From Anaerolineales bacterium (GTDB taxonomy: Bacteria > Chloroflexota > Anaerolineae > Anaerolineales > UBA11579), in assembly GCA_019637675.1 (NCBI GenBank), contig JAHBVE010000003.1, forward strand, positions 143,696 through 207,695: a DNA stretch of 64,000 nt, in the 5' to 3' direction. Position numbers and translations under genes: made by a program. Under the pieces are notes generated by a model that saw only the letters and a program-made list of their open reading frames with translations, was not told where the DNA came from and ran no database searches. Positions 36,899 through 45,090 of this stretch are shown in pieces (the first letter of the stretch is position 1; each line of letters starts with the position of its first letter).

Positions 36899-37663
36899 AT
36901 GAAGATACTCGTAACCAATGATGACGGAATCACCCACCCGGGCCTTTTAGCGCTGGTAAACGCCGTAAAACCCTTGGGAGAGGTGACCGTTCTCGCGCCT
37001 GACCGCAACTGGAGCGCCTCAGGCCATGTGAAGACCTTGCACCGCCCACTACGCGTGCGCCCCACCCAGCTGCCGGATGGCACGCCGGCCCACATGAGCG
37101 ACGGCGCACCCTCCGACTGCATTGCCCTGGCCCTGCTGGGCTACTTTGACCACGAGTTCGACCTGGTGGTGTCCGGCATCAACCCTTACGCCAACATCGG
37201 CGATGATGTCACCTACTCCGGCACCGTCACCGCCGCCATGGAAGCCGCCATCGGCGGGCTGCCGGGTGTGGCCTTCTCGCTCGACTCGCCGATCGGGCTC
37301 AACAGCCAGCGCGATTTCAGCGCCGCCACCCAGATCTGCCAGCGGGTGACCATGCGCGTGGCCGCCGGCGGCTTGCCGCGCCACACGCTGCTCAACGTCA
37401 ACATCCCCTACCTGCCGCTGGAGCAGATCAAGGGCATGCAGGTGACCCGCTTGGGGCTGCGCGTCTATCGCGATGAGCTCATCCGCCGCACCGACCCGCA
37501 GCACAATCCCTACTACTGGATCGGCGGCGAAGCGCCCACCGGCCAGCCGGACGAAGGCACCGAGGTCGGTGCGCTGCAAGCCGGCTACGTCTCGATCACC
37601 CCATTGCAGATGGATATGACCGCCTATAACCTGCTGCCCGAGCTTGCCACCTGGCAGTGGTAG
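36899..37663 (+). CDS. surE: 5'/3'-nucleotidase SurE
   Basis: This 254-residue protein has the SurE N-terminal motif LVTNDDGITHPG (residues 4-15) with the metal-binding DD, the second metal site asparagine in APDRNWSASG, and SGINPYANIGDDVTYSGTV. SurE dephosphorylates nucleoside monophosphates in several bacteria, often in stationary phase. It stands alone, diverging from the 497-residue gene, with no close operon partner. Confidence 0.95.
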   Translation: MKILVTNDDGITHPGLLALVNAVKPLGEVTVLAPDRNWSASGHVKTLHRPLRVRPTQLPDGTPAHMSDGAPSDCIALALLGYFDHEFDLVVSGINPYANIGDDVTYSGTVTAAMEAAIGGLPGVAFSLDSPIGLNSQRDFSAATQICQRVTMRVAAGGLPRHTLLNVNIPYLPLEQIKGMQVTRLGLRVYRDELIRRTDPQHNPYYWIGGEAPTGQPDEGTEVGALQAGYVSITPLQMDMTAYNLLPELATWQW

Positions 37664-37690
37664 CTCCTGCTTGACATTGGCGCGTTGGCT

Positions 37691-37762
37691 TGGGATTGCC
37701 GCGTCGTTCAGCAGCTGCGCTGCTTCACGTCATCGCAAGGACAGCGTTAGCGAAGCATATTG
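37691..37762. repeat. Degenerate REP-like copies between surE and the DUF4126 gene
   Basis: A CGTCATCGCAAGG ... GCGAAGC stretch (about 37728-37757) and a reverse-oriented GGATTGC ... GCGCTGCTT stretch (about 37691-37722) resemble diverged copies of the repeats near 34.5 and 35.1 kb. Confidence 0.45.
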
Positions 37763-37795
37763 ATAAATGATTAACAATGTCGCAAAACCTTTGGG

Positions 37796-37804
37796 TGCTA
37801 AAAT
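37796..37804 (+). promoter_or_regulatory. Putative extended -10 promoter for the DUF4126 gene
   Basis: TGCTAAAAT contains a TG extension and TAAAAT (37799-37804), about 50 nt before the ATG at 37853. No convincing -35 hexamer is seen. Confidence 0.45.
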
Positions 37805-37852
37805 CGTAGTTAAGTGCACAGACTGTGCAACGAAGGAGAGAATAATAAAAGA

Positions 37853-38428
37853 ATGGACGTATTGAGCGGTATCTTTTCTGCTTTTGGCCTTTCAGCCAGC
37901 GCGGGATTGAACGCCTACATCCCGCTGTTGGTCGTTTCCCTGCTGGGGCGTTACACCTCGCTCATCGAGTTGAACTCCCCCTGGGACACACTGACCAGTG
38001 GCTGGATCATCGGCCTGTTGGTGGTCCTGTCGGCGATCGAATTCTTCGCAGACAAGGCTCCCCTGGTCAACCACATCAATGATGCCATCCAGACCTTTGT
38101 GCGGCCGGCGGCCGGCGCCATCGCTTTCGCCGCCAGCACGCAGGTGATCGACGGCATCAACCCGGTGGTGGCCCTGGCGGCCGGCCTGCTGATCGCCGGC
38201 ACCGTGCATGTGGCCAAGGCGGGCGTCATGCGCCCGGCGGTCACCAGCGTGAGCGGCGGCACGGCCAACGTGGCCGTAGGCCTGGTGGAGGATGTGGCTG
38301 CGATCTCGGTATCCCTGATCGCCGTGCTCATCCCGTTTATCATTGGTATAGTCTTCATCCCATTGCTGGCTCTGGTGATCTGGATGCTTTGGCGCCGCGC
38401 CAACCGCAATGTACAACCCGTAACCTAG
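37853..38428 (+). CDS. DUF4126 domain-containing membrane protein
   Basis: This 191-residue protein has about five hydrophobic helices and the DUF4126 layout, including a glycine/alanine-rich FSASAGLNAY-type opening and the SGGTANVAVGLVEDV segment. Function is unknown; it is an inner-membrane protein. The ATG at 37853 begins the conserved sequence. GGAG lies about 14 nt before it, rather far, and an in-frame GTG at 37814 is the alternative. It is probably co-transcribed with the next gene, 16 nt downstream. Confidence 0.75.
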   Translation: MDVLSGIFSAFGLSASAGLNAYIPLLVVSLLGRYTSLIELNSPWDTLTSGWIIGLLVVLSAIEFFADKAPLVNHINDAIQTFVRPAAGAIAFAASTQVIDGINPVVALAAGLLIAGTVHVAKAGVMRPAVTSVSGGTANVAVGLVEDVAAISVSLIAVLIPFIIGIVFIPLLALVIWMLWRRANRNVQPVT

Positions 38429-38444
38429 ATAGAGGTAAGACATT

Positions 38445-38861
38445 ATGGCACTTCGAGGTTCTTCCGGCGGCCGCAATAAATCCGGCCGCTCCAGCTCTGC
38501 TCGTTCCACCAGTGGCGGCGGCAGCCGCAGCGGTCGCGGCGCCAGCTCCTCCGGCGGCGGTTCGCGCAGCACTGGGCTGCCCAGCCGCGGCTCGGCCGGC
38601 GCCGCCCGCCGCAGTTCCGGCAGCAGCGCGCCCAAGGAAACCGGCCTGTCCGGTGCAAGCGGCGGCGTGACTCGCCGCGGCCTGTCTGGCGGCCGAGCTG
38701 GCGTACAGCAGACCCCCGGCTACAGCACTAACAGCGGCCGCCGCTTCCCGTGGGCGATCGTGATCGTCCTGGGCATCCTGCTGCTGTGCTGCATCGCCAC
38801 CTTCCTGGCCGCCTGGCTCATGGGCGACAGTGTGGTGGAGATCCTGCGCCAGCTGCAGTAA
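38445..38861 (+). CDS. Arg/Gly/Ser-rich disordered protein with C-terminal membrane anchor
   Basis: This 138-residue protein has about 100 N-terminal residues composed almost only of Ser, Gly, Arg and Ala, with many GSSGGR- and SRS-type repeats, followed by a single hydrophobic helix near 102-125. It looks like a tail-anchored, basic disordered domain. I recognise no family. GAGGT lies upstream of the ATG. The basic region could face the cytoplasm and bind nucleic acid or anionic surfaces, but this is inference. Confidence 0.6.
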   Translation: MALRGSSGGRNKSGRSSSARSTSGGGSRSGRGASSSGGGSRSTGLPSRGSAGAARRSSGSSAPKETGLSGASGGVTRRGLSGGRAGVQQTPGYSTNSGRRFPWAIVIVLGILLLCCIATFLAAWLMGDSVVEILRQLQ

Positions 38862-38875
38862 GCTGCATCCTACGC

Positions 38876-38913
38876 AAATAAAAAACGCCCGCATATGCGG
38901 GCGTTTTTTATTT
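38876..38913. terminator. Bidirectional terminator between the Arg/Gly/Ser protein and the DUF402 gene
   Basis: A perfect 17-bp stem (38876-38892 with 38897-38913) has an ATAT loop and A/T-rich outer parts. It contains the DUF402 stop codon (38908-38910) and ends both operons. Confidence 0.9.
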
Positions 38914-39363
38914 GGCGAAACGCTGCTTGAAATGAGCTTGCAGCGCCGCCAGCCCACCCAGGGCCAGCTGGCGCTCCTCGGCGCTGCATTCCAGCGCCTC
39001 GAATTCCTCTTCGTCCAGCACCACCTGGCGGCCGTCCGGGTAGACCAGCAGGTCCAACGCAAAATCCCGGAAGATGATCTGTCCGGGCGTGATCACCGCC
39101 GGCGCAGAGATGTTGCAGTACCAGCCTTTGAGGCGGTCGTCTTCCTTATCATGGACCTCAAAGATGTTGTACCAACGGTCATCAAAGTAAGTTTCCAAGA
39201 AGCGGTCACCCTTGGCCAGCGGGATATCCACCATGTGCCCGCTCTCGGCATTGAACAGCGCCTCGACCAAGGCCTCATGCCCGGCATGGCTGAGCAAACG
39301 CCCGCGCCACTCGTACATCAACTGGCCGGCCGGGTTTTGTTTGAGAACGGTGATGTCAGTCAT
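38908..39363 (-). CDS. DUF402 domain-containing protein (FomD-like phosphohydrolase)
   Basis: This 151-residue DUF402 protein has the conserved KGWYCNIS strand, the FRDFALDLLVYPDGR acidic strand and VLDEEEFEAL. Members such as FomD and Ntdp hydrolyse nucleoside di- or triphosphates and related esters with divalent metal. The ATG at 39363 overlaps the end of thiQ by 8 nt, so it is part of the thiamine operon, an uncommon partner. A role in breaking down a thiamine phosphate or a nucleotide is possible but not shown. Confidence 0.8.
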   Translation of the reverse strand: MTDITVLKQNPAGQLMYEWRGRLLSHAGHEALVEALFNAESGHMVDIPLAKGDRFLETYFDDRWYNIFEVHDKEDDRLKGWYCNISAPAVITPGQIIFRDFALDLLVYPDGRQVVLDEEEFEALECSAEERQLALGGLAALQAHFKQRFAK

Positions 39364-40381
39364 TGCGGAAGATGCGCAGCGCCTGGGCCGGGTCAAAGCT
39401 CAGTTCGAGCGTTTCGCCCACGGCGGGCAACTGTGCGCTGGATGGCAATTCTAGTGCAAGCACGGCATCCTTCACAGCCACCTCGGCCAGCCATTGGCTG
39501 CCGCGGAACTGCTTGCGCTGCAGCGCACCCTGCACGCTGTACTGCCCACCTGCGCCCAGGTGCAGGCTATCCGGCCGCAGCAGCACCGTCACCTCGCCCG
39601 CCGGTTGGCCGGCGATGGGCAGGCTGCCGAACGGCGCGCGCAACTGCTCGCCTTCGATCCGGGCGGCGAACAGGTTTTGCATCCCCAGGAAGCGCGCCAC
39701 AAATTCGGAGGCGGGCTGGCGATAGAGTTGCTCCGGCGGCCCGATCTGGGCGAAGTGCCCCGCGTTGAGGATCGCCACCCGGTCAGCGATAGCGTAAGCC
39801 TCCTCCTGGTCATGCGTAACGTACAGGCTGGTCAGCTGCTGCGCCTTCAATATCTCGCCCAGCTGGGTCAGCAGGCGCGTGCGCAACGCACGATCCAGTG
39901 AGCCGAGCGGCTCATCCAGCATCAGCAGGCGCGGCGCGGGCGCCAGCGCCCGCGCCAGCGCCACGCGCTGCTGCTCGCCGCCGGAAAGGCTGGTGACATC
40001 CCGCGGTTCGAAGCCGTCCAGCCCCACCAGATGCAGCACCTCGCTTACCCGCGCTGTGATCTGCTCCGCATCCTGCCCGGCCATCTGCAAGCCGAAGGCG
40101 ACATTGCCGAACACATCCCGATGGGGGAAGAGCGCATAGTCCTGGAACATCAGGCCGAAGCCGCGGCGATGCGGAGGGGTATGGGTCACATCCACGCCGT
40201 CCCACAGCACCTGGCCGCTGTCCGGCGTCTCCAAACCCGCCACGATGGAGAGTAGCGTAGACTTGCCGCTGCCGCTGGGGCCGAGCAGCGCCAGCACCTC
40301 GCCCGACTCGACGCGCAGGTCAATACCGGCCAGGACAACCTTGCCATCGTATCGCTTGGTGATATTGCGCAGCTCAAGCAT
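39356..40381 (-). CDS. ABC transporter ATP-binding protein, thiamine uptake (ThiQ-like)
   Basis: This 341-residue ATPase has Walker A GPSGSGKST, signature LSGGEQQRVALARAL, Walker B LLMLDEPLG and the H-loop YVTHDQEEAYAI. It is longer than E. coli ThiQ because it carries a C-terminal TOBE-like regulatory domain (about 245-341), as in Fbp/Pot-type ATPases. Substrate assignment rests on context: TPP riboswitch control and a linked ThiB-like binding protein. The ATG at 40381 overlaps the permease stop by one base (TGATG); a TTG one codon upstream is the alternative. Confidence 0.85.
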   Translation of the reverse strand: MLELRNITKRYDGKVVLAGIDLRVESGEVLALLGPSGSGKSTLLSIVAGLETPDSGQVLWDGVDVTHTPPHRRGFGLMFQDYALFPHRDVFGNVAFGLQMAGQDAEQITARVSEVLHLVGLDGFEPRDVTSLSGGEQQRVALARALAPAPRLLMLDEPLGSLDRALRTRLLTQLGEILKAQQLTSLYVTHDQEEAYAIADRVAILNAGHFAQIGPPEQLYRQPASEFVARFLGMQNLFAARIEGEQLRAPFGSLPIAGQPAGEVTVLLRPDSLHLGAGGQYSVQGALQRKQFRGSQWLAEVAVKDAVLALELPSSAQLPAVGETLELSFDPAQALRIFRND

Positions 40382-42048
40382 CAAAACTCTCCCACATCTG
40401 CAATGCGCAGACGTTCGATCAGCAGCATACCGCCGCCGGTGAAGAGCATCAACAAGGTGCTGAGCGCCATGGCCTGCCCATAGGTCAGCGCGCCGGGCTG
40501 CGCCAGCAGGCGATAGATGAGCACCGGCATGGTGGGGTACTCCGGCCGGGCGATGAGGGCAGTCGCGCCGAACTCGCCCACTGAGATCGCAAAGGCGAAC
40601 AAGGCCGCTGCCAACAGGGCGCGGCCCACCAGCGGCACGTCAATGCTGCGCAACACTTGCGCCGGCGCGGCGCCCAGCACGGCAGCCGCCTGGCGCAGCC
40701 GCGGGCGGATGCTGCGCAGGGCCGGCACCAGGCTGCGTACCACGAACGGCAGGGCCACCAGCGTGTGCGCCAGCGGCACCAGCACGGGGGAAGCGCGCAG
40801 GTCCAGCGGCGGCGTGTTGAGCGCCACAATAAAGCCGAGCCCCAGCGTGAGCGATGAGGTGCCGAGCGGCAACATCAGCAGCGGGTCCAAAAACCGCACC
40901 AGGCGTGAACGCTCCTGCTGGGCCAGCAGCCACGAGGCGGGCAGGCCGATCAGCAGCGCCAACGCCACCGTAGCGCCAGCATAGACCAGCGAGGTTTGGA
41001 TGGCGCGCAGCGGCGGGGCAAAGAAGATGTTGTTGCGCGGGTCTTCACCCAGAGCGCGGTAATAGTCGAGCGTGAAGCCAGGTGCGGCGGCCTCCTGGCG
41101 GCGGTCGGTCTCCAGCCGGGTCACCGAGCGAGCCGCCAGCCCGCCCAACGGCGCAACGAAGAACAGCGCCAGCGCCGCCAGGAACAGCGCGCTCAGCCAG
41201 CGGGCCGGCTGTGTGCGCAGCGCGGGCAGGCGCGGGGCGCGCTGCTCCACCGGGCGTGAGAGCCGCGCTGAGAGGCGCGTATACACGACCGTGAGCGCCA
41301 GTGTGCACAGCAATTGCAGCAACGCCAGCAACCCGGCGGTGGGCAGGTTGAACAGGGCGATGGTCTGGTAATAGATCTCGGTTTCAAGGGTGGCGAAGCG
41401 CGGGCCGCCCAACACCAGAATGACGCCGAAGGATGTGAAGTTGAAGATGAACACCAGCAGCGCCGCGGCCGCCAGCGCCGGGGCCAGCATCGGCAGCGTG
41501 ACGCGGGTGAACACGCGCCAGCCATTGGCGCCCAGCGTGCTGGCGGCCTGCTCAATGCGCGGGCTGAGGCGTGACCAGAAATCGCCGACCATGCGCAGCA
41601 CGATGGTGGTGTTGTAAAACACGTGCGCCACCAGAATGGCGGTGAAGGTGTTGATGAACTCCAGCGGTTGCTGGCCAATGGCGATCAAGGCCTGGTTGAA
41701 CCAGCCGCGCGGCCCCAGTACAGCGTTGAACGCCGCGGCCACCACCAGCGTGGGCAGCACGAACGGCACGCCGCTCACCACGCGCAGCCAACGCTTGCCG
41801 GGGAACTCGTAGCGGGCCAGTAGATAAGCGGCCGGCAAGCCCAGGGCCAGGGTGAGCAGCGTCGAAAGTATTGCTTGCCACAGGGTAAAACCCAGCACGC
41901 GGTGGATGCTGCTGTCCGTCAGCAACTGCTGCAAGGCTGGCTGCCAACCCCGCTCGAAGCTGAGCGCAAAGATACTGCCCAGCGGATAGAAGTAGAACAT
42001 CGCCAGGAACAGCAGCGGCAGCAAAGCCAATGCGAGCGCTCTGCGCAC
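40381..42048 (-). CDS. ABC transporter permease, fused two-domain (ThiP/FbpB-like)
   Basis: This 555-residue protein has about 12 membrane helices and two copies of the binding-protein-dependent permease domain, each with an EAA-like loop (QAASTLGANGWRVFTRVTLP in the first half; QAAAVLGAAPAQVLRSIDVP in the second). This duplicated form is typical of thiamine (ThiP) and ferric iron (FbpB) systems. A GTG at 42048 begins the frame, 2 nt after the PPOX stop. TPP riboswitch control favours thiamine over iron. Confidence 0.87.
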   Translation of the reverse strand: MRRALALALLPLLFLAMFYFYPLGSIFALSFERGWQPALQQLLTDSSIHRVLGFTLWQAILSTLLTLALGLPAAYLLARYEFPGKRWLRVVSGVPFVLPTLVVAAAFNAVLGPRGWFNQALIAIGQQPLEFINTFTAILVAHVFYNTTIVLRMVGDFWSRLSPRIEQAASTLGANGWRVFTRVTLPMLAPALAAAALLVFIFNFTSFGVILVLGGPRFATLETEIYYQTIALFNLPTAGLLALLQLLCTLALTVVYTRLSARLSRPVEQRAPRLPALRTQPARWLSALFLAALALFFVAPLGGLAARSVTRLETDRRQEAAAPGFTLDYYRALGEDPRNNIFFAPPLRAIQTSLVYAGATVALALLIGLPASWLLAQQERSRLVRFLDPLLMLPLGTSSLTLGLGFIVALNTPPLDLRASPVLVPLAHTLVALPFVVRSLVPALRSIRPRLRQAAAVLGAAPAQVLRSIDVPLVGRALLAAALFAFAISVGEFGATALIARPEYPTMPVLIYRLLAQPGALTYGQAMALSTLLMLFTGGGMLLIERLRIADVGEF

Positions 42049-42050
42049 AG

Positions 42051-42527
42051 CTACTCAGCCTGCCAGCGTGTGGCGCTCTGGGGGAAGTTGGCTTCTTTCC
42101 AGGCGAAGGCTTGCTCTACCCTGAAACGATAGATGTTGCCCAAGCCCAGGAAATCGACCGCATACTTCGCCTTGTAAAGCTTGTCGAGGGTCGTCAGCAG
42201 CTTCTTCTCAGCTTCGGGCGAGACGATCTCCATCTGCCCTTCCAGGATGATGGCGTTGTCACCGCTTTCCAGGTGGACCACCGCGGCCGCATTGGCCGCC
42301 AGGTTGCGCGCCTTGCGCGAATCTGTGCCTGTGCTGAAAAAGAAGCTGTCCTCATACCACAGGCCCCACACCGGTGCAGCATGCGGGCGGCCATCCTCGC
42401 GCACGGTACTGACCCAGTAGTTGCGCGCCGCGGCCATTTGTTCAGACACAACAGACCACGGCAACAGCCCGCCTTTCGCAGCGGGCTGGATGCCGTAGCC
42501 GGGCATATTGGGACGGCTGGCTTTCAT
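42051..42527 (-). CDS. Pyridoxamine 5'-phosphate oxidase-like flavoprotein (PPOX fold)
   Basis: This 158-residue PPOX-fold protein has the VSTVREDGRPHAAPVWGLWYEDSFFFSTG strand pair that binds flavin phosphate in the family, and a conserved RKARNL segment. Members use FMN, F420 or heme. It lies between thiB and thiP, an unusual addition to a thiamine operon, with its own AAGGAG ribosome binding site. A flavin-linked change to a thiamine precursor or breakdown product is conceivable, but no substrate is implied by the sequence. Confidence 0.8.
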   Translation of the reverse strand: MKASRPNMPGYGIQPAAKGGLLPWSVVSEQMAAARNYWVSTVREDGRPHAAPVWGLWYEDSFFFSTGTDSRKARNLAANAAAVVHLESGDNAIILEGQMEIVSPEAEKKLLTTLDKLYKAKYAVDFLGLGNIYRFRVEQAFAWKEANFPQSATRWQAE

Positions 42528-42536
42528 ACAAGCTCC

Positions 42537-43577
42537 TTACTGGCGTAGCACCACCTGCGTCCAGGCGTTGATCCATTGCTCACGCTTGGCGGCAATGTCC
42601 TCGGGACTGACCACCGAGGTCTCATCCGGCACTTCCAGATAGTTTACAAATTCCGGCTGCAGTTGGGCATTCTCATTGACCGGGAAAACGAACATCTGCA
42701 TCGGCATGTCCTCCTGGAAGGTGGTCGAGAGCATGAAATCCACCCAGGCTTCGGCCAATTCACGGTTCTGCGTGCCGCGCAGAATGCCAACGAACTCGAT
42801 CTGGCGGAAGCAGGCCCCATCCGCCACTACGGCGGCCGTGGGCGACTCGCTCAGCGGCTCCTCGGCGAAGACCAGCTCCACCGGCGGGCTGGAGGCGTAC
42901 GAGACAATGATGGGGCGCGTCCCGCCCCACTGGCTGAACTCTGAGTAGTACGCCGTCTCCCAGTCGTTCACGACCTTGAGGCCGTTGTCCACCAGCCCCT
43001 GCCAGTAGTCCAGGTAGCCCTCCTCACCAAAGTGGCCGATGGTCGCCAGCAGGAAGGCCAGGCCGGGCGAAGACGTGGCCGGGTTCTGCACCGCCAGCAA
43101 GTCCGCGTATTCCGGCTTGAGCAGGTCTTCCAGATTGGCAGGCGGGGCGATGCCAGCCTCTTCAAAATAGGCCTTCTCGTAGTTCAAGCACACATCGCCA
43201 AAATCCACCGGCAGCGCGCGGTGCTGCGGGTCCAACTCGAAACGGTCAGGGATCTGGGCCAGCAACGGCGACTCGTACGGCTCAAAGATCTCGCCCGCGA
43301 GGGCGCGGCTGAGGAAGGTGTTGTCGACGCCGTAGAAGACATCCGCCAGCGGTTGAGCGCCGGCCAGCACGGCCGCATTGGTGGCCGAGCCGGTGTCGCC
43401 CATCTTGAGGAAGGTGACGGTGGCATCGTGCTCAGCCTGGAAGGCTGCCACCACTTCTTCGGAGACTGCGAACGAGTCGTGCGTCATCACTGTGAGAGTG
43501 CGCGGGTCTTGCGGCGCGGTGGCGCCACAGGCGGCCAGCAGCACCGCCAATAGTGCAAGTAGTAGTTTCTTGGTCAT
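42537..43577 (-). CDS. thiB: Thiamine-type ABC transporter substrate-binding lipoprotein (ThiB-like)
   Basis: This 346-residue protein has a lipoprotein signal peptide with LLAAC lipobox, then a periplasmic-binding-protein fold of the ThiB/FbpA class: LTVMTHDSFAVSEEVVAAF, the VDFGDVCLNYEKAYF segment and a late VVNDWETAYYSEF. ThiB proteins bind thiamine and its phosphates outside the membrane. An AAGGAG site precedes the ATG. Placement after thiN and under the TPP riboswitch supports thiamine as ligand. Confidence 0.87.
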   Translation of the reverse strand: MTKKLLLALLAVLLAACGATAPQDPRTLTVMTHDSFAVSEEVVAAFQAEHDATVTFLKMGDTGSATNAAVLAGAQPLADVFYGVDNTFLSRALAGEIFEPYESPLLAQIPDRFELDPQHRALPVDFGDVCLNYEKAYFEEAGIAPPANLEDLLKPEYADLLAVQNPATSSPGLAFLLATIGHFGEEGYLDYWQGLVDNGLKVVNDWETAYYSEFSQWGGTRPIIVSYASSPPVELVFAEEPLSESPTAAVVADGACFRQIEFVGILRGTQNRELAEAWVDFMLSTTFQEDMPMQMFVFPVNENAQLQPEFVNYLEVPDETSVVSPEDIAAKREQWINAWTQVVLRQ

Positions 43578-43586
43578 GGTTGCTCC

Positions 43587-44222
43587 TTAGTCATAATCTG
43601 CGGGCGTGAGCACACACAGCAGCAGCCCGCTTTCCAGTGCTACCGATGCGCCGGTATCAGCAACAACGTTGCTGATACCGCGGCTGCTACCAAAGGCGAT
43701 GCGCTCCGTCTGCAGTGGATATTCAAGCCCCTGGGTGGTGACGCCCAGCGCATCGCCCGCCAGGGGGATCAGCGAGACGCGGCTGCCCACCGGCGCATCC
43801 AACTGAACATGCTGGCGAATGGGGAACAGCCGCTGCGAGCCATGCAGGAAAGTGATGGGCAGCGCGGCGAAGCGCGCATCGGCCGCCAGCATCAGGTTCG
43901 CCAGGCTGTGATCCCAGCGGCGGCCCAGCCCGCCCACCACGGTGACGGCGCTGGCGCCGGCCTGCTGGGCGTGCAGCAAGGCCAGCTCAAAGTCGGTCTC
44001 GTCTTTGCGGGACGGGTGAGCCAGCAGCTGCGTACCGTTGGCCTTCAACTCAGCTTGCAGCTCCGGCTCCAGTGAGTCCAGGTCGCCAACCAGCACATCC
44101 GGGTATACGCCCAGGGCGCGGCAGTGGCGCGAGCCGCCGTTGGCGGCGATGCGCAGGTCAGCCTGCGGCAGGCCGCCAGGCGGCAGGTCCAGCTCTCCGT
44201 TGGCGAAGACAAGTGCGTGCAA
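43587..44222 (-). CDS. thiN: Thiamine diphosphokinase
   Basis: This 211-residue protein is of the thiamine pyrophosphokinase family and transfers pyrophosphate from ATP to thiamine. It has the ANGGSRH motif, DVLVGDLDSL, the KDETDFELAL motif and GGLGRRWDHSLANLML. It starts with TTG at 44222, placed 8 nt after AGGAGG; this ribosome binding site is part of the upstream terminator hairpin. First gene of the operon, it would convert imported thiamine directly to TPP, the riboswitch ligand, giving feedback. Confidence 0.93.
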   Translation of the reverse strand: MHALVFANGELDLPPGGLPQADLRIAANGGSRHCRALGVYPDVLVGDLDSLEPELQAELKANGTQLLAHPSRKDETDFELALLHAQQAGASAVTVVGGLGRRWDHSLANLMLAADARFAALPITFLHGSQRLFPIRQHVQLDAPVGSRVSLIPLAGDALGVTTQGLEYPLQTERIAFGSSRGISNVVADTGASVALESGLLLCVLTPADYD

Positions 44223-44228
44223 AACAAA

Positions 44229-44253
44229 AACCTCCTGCGTAATGCCGGAGGTT
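44229..44253 (-). terminator. TPP riboswitch expression-platform terminator overlapping the thiN ribosome binding site
   Basis: On the minus strand AACCTCC (44247-44253) pairs with GGAGGTT (44229-44235) around an 11-nt loop and is followed by TTTGTTTTG. The 3' arm is also the ribosome binding site of thiN, and the T tract contains the TTG start codon. The same hairpin could stop transcription and block translation. Confidence 0.75.
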
Positions 44254-44266
44254 GGGTACTACTTGT

Positions 44267-44372
44267 GCGCATTTCCTCCGCCGGCATGATCCGGATCAGG
44301 TCGTACGGGTCGCAGACTTCGGTCTGCCTCTCAGCTCCCGCGGCGTTCTTGCTGCCGCAAAGCTCCCCGAGC
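44267..44372 (-). promoter_or_regulatory. TPP riboswitch (Thi-box) upstream of thiN
   Basis: The minus-strand RNA contains the conserved blocks in order: CGGGGAGC, GGAGCTGAGAGGC, GACCC, ACCTGATCCGG and CCGGCGGAGGAAA. This is the TPP aptamer core with the pyrimidine-sensing CTGAGA loop and the pyrophosphate-binding helix region. A TATACT box (44389-44394) lies just upstream as probable promoter. TPP binding should repress thiN and the transporter genes. Confidence 0.95.
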
Positions 44373-44388
44373 GTATGTTGTAGCTTCT

Positions 44389-44394
44389 AGTATA
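44389..44394 (-). promoter_or_regulatory. Putative -10 box (TATACT) of the thiamine operon
   Basis: TATACT on the minus strand is about 10 nt before the transcript start expected for the riboswitch. It lies just beyond the nth stop, and the -35 region would fall inside nth; no good hexamer is visible there. Confidence 0.5.
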
Positions 44395-44403
44395 TCGTGT
44401 TGT

Positions 44404-45090
44404 TCAGGCGCGCGACTTGCCGTTTTTGTAATTGGCGGCGTAATAGTCGCACAAATCCGTGAGGGGGCAGTCCGGGCAATTCGGTTTGCGCGCCATGCAG
44501 ATCTCGCGCCCCAGGCGGATGATGTTGAGGTGCGCGGCGTAGTACGTATCCGGCGGGAATATCGACTCCATATACGGGTGCGCCTTCTCGACGTTCATGT
44601 TGGCCGGGCGCAGGCCTAGTCGCCCGGTCACGCGATAGACGTGCGTATCCACCGGGAAGGCGGGAATATCCAGCGAGAACTGCAGCACGATGGCGGCCGT
44701 CTTCGGCCCCACCCCGTTGAACTGGGTCAGCCATTCGCGCGCCTCTTCGGCGGAATAGTCTTTCAGGAAATCGAGCGAGAGTTCGCCGCGCGCTTTGGTG
44801 ATGGCTTGCAATACCGCCTTGATGCGCGGGCCTTTCTGGTTGGCCAGGCCCGCCGGGCGGATGGCGGCGATGATGGAGTTGACCGGCGCGTCGCGCACCA
44901 GCTCCCAGGTGGCGAACTTATCTTTGAGTGCGAAGAAGGCTACATCGCGGTTCACGTCGTTGGTGTTCTGCGAGAGGATGGTCGAGACCAGCTCATCCAA
45001 CGCAGGCAGCGGCGTGCGCCACTCCGGCGTGCCGAAGAAATCGAGCAGGCGCTCGTGAACGGCCAGGGCGCGGCGGGCGAGCGCCTTCAC
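44404..45090 (-). CDS. nth: Endonuclease III (DNA glycosylase/AP lyase)
   Basis: This 228-residue base-excision enzyme removes oxidised pyrimidines. The helix-hairpin-helix GVGPKTA contains catalytic Lys130 and the second catalytic residue Asp148 is in PVDTHVYRV. The [4Fe-4S] loop has Cys198, Cys205, Cys208 and Cys214 with the normal C-x6-C-x2-C-x5-C spacing. The GTG at 45090 overlaps the asparaginase stop (GTGA) with GGAG before it; the longer frame lies within the asparaginase gene. No terminator follows it before the thiamine riboswitch. Confidence 0.92.
   Translation of the reverse strand: MKALARRALAVHERLLDFFGTPEWRTPLPALDELVSTILSQNTNDVNRDVAFFALKDKFATWELVRDAPVNSIIAAIRPAGLANQKGPRIKAVLQAITKARGELSLDFLKDYSAEEAREWLTQFNGVGPKTAAIVLQFSLDIPAFPVDTHVYRVTGRLGLRPANMNVEKAHPYMESIFPPDTYYAAHLNIIRLGREICMARKPNCPDCPLTDLCDYYAANYKNGKSRA

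Noticed and set aside
40381..43577. Ferric iron uptake (Fbp-type) as the function of the ABC importer
   Set aside because: Domain architecture alone fits both iron and thiamine systems, but the TPP riboswitch and thiN as first gene favour thiamine.
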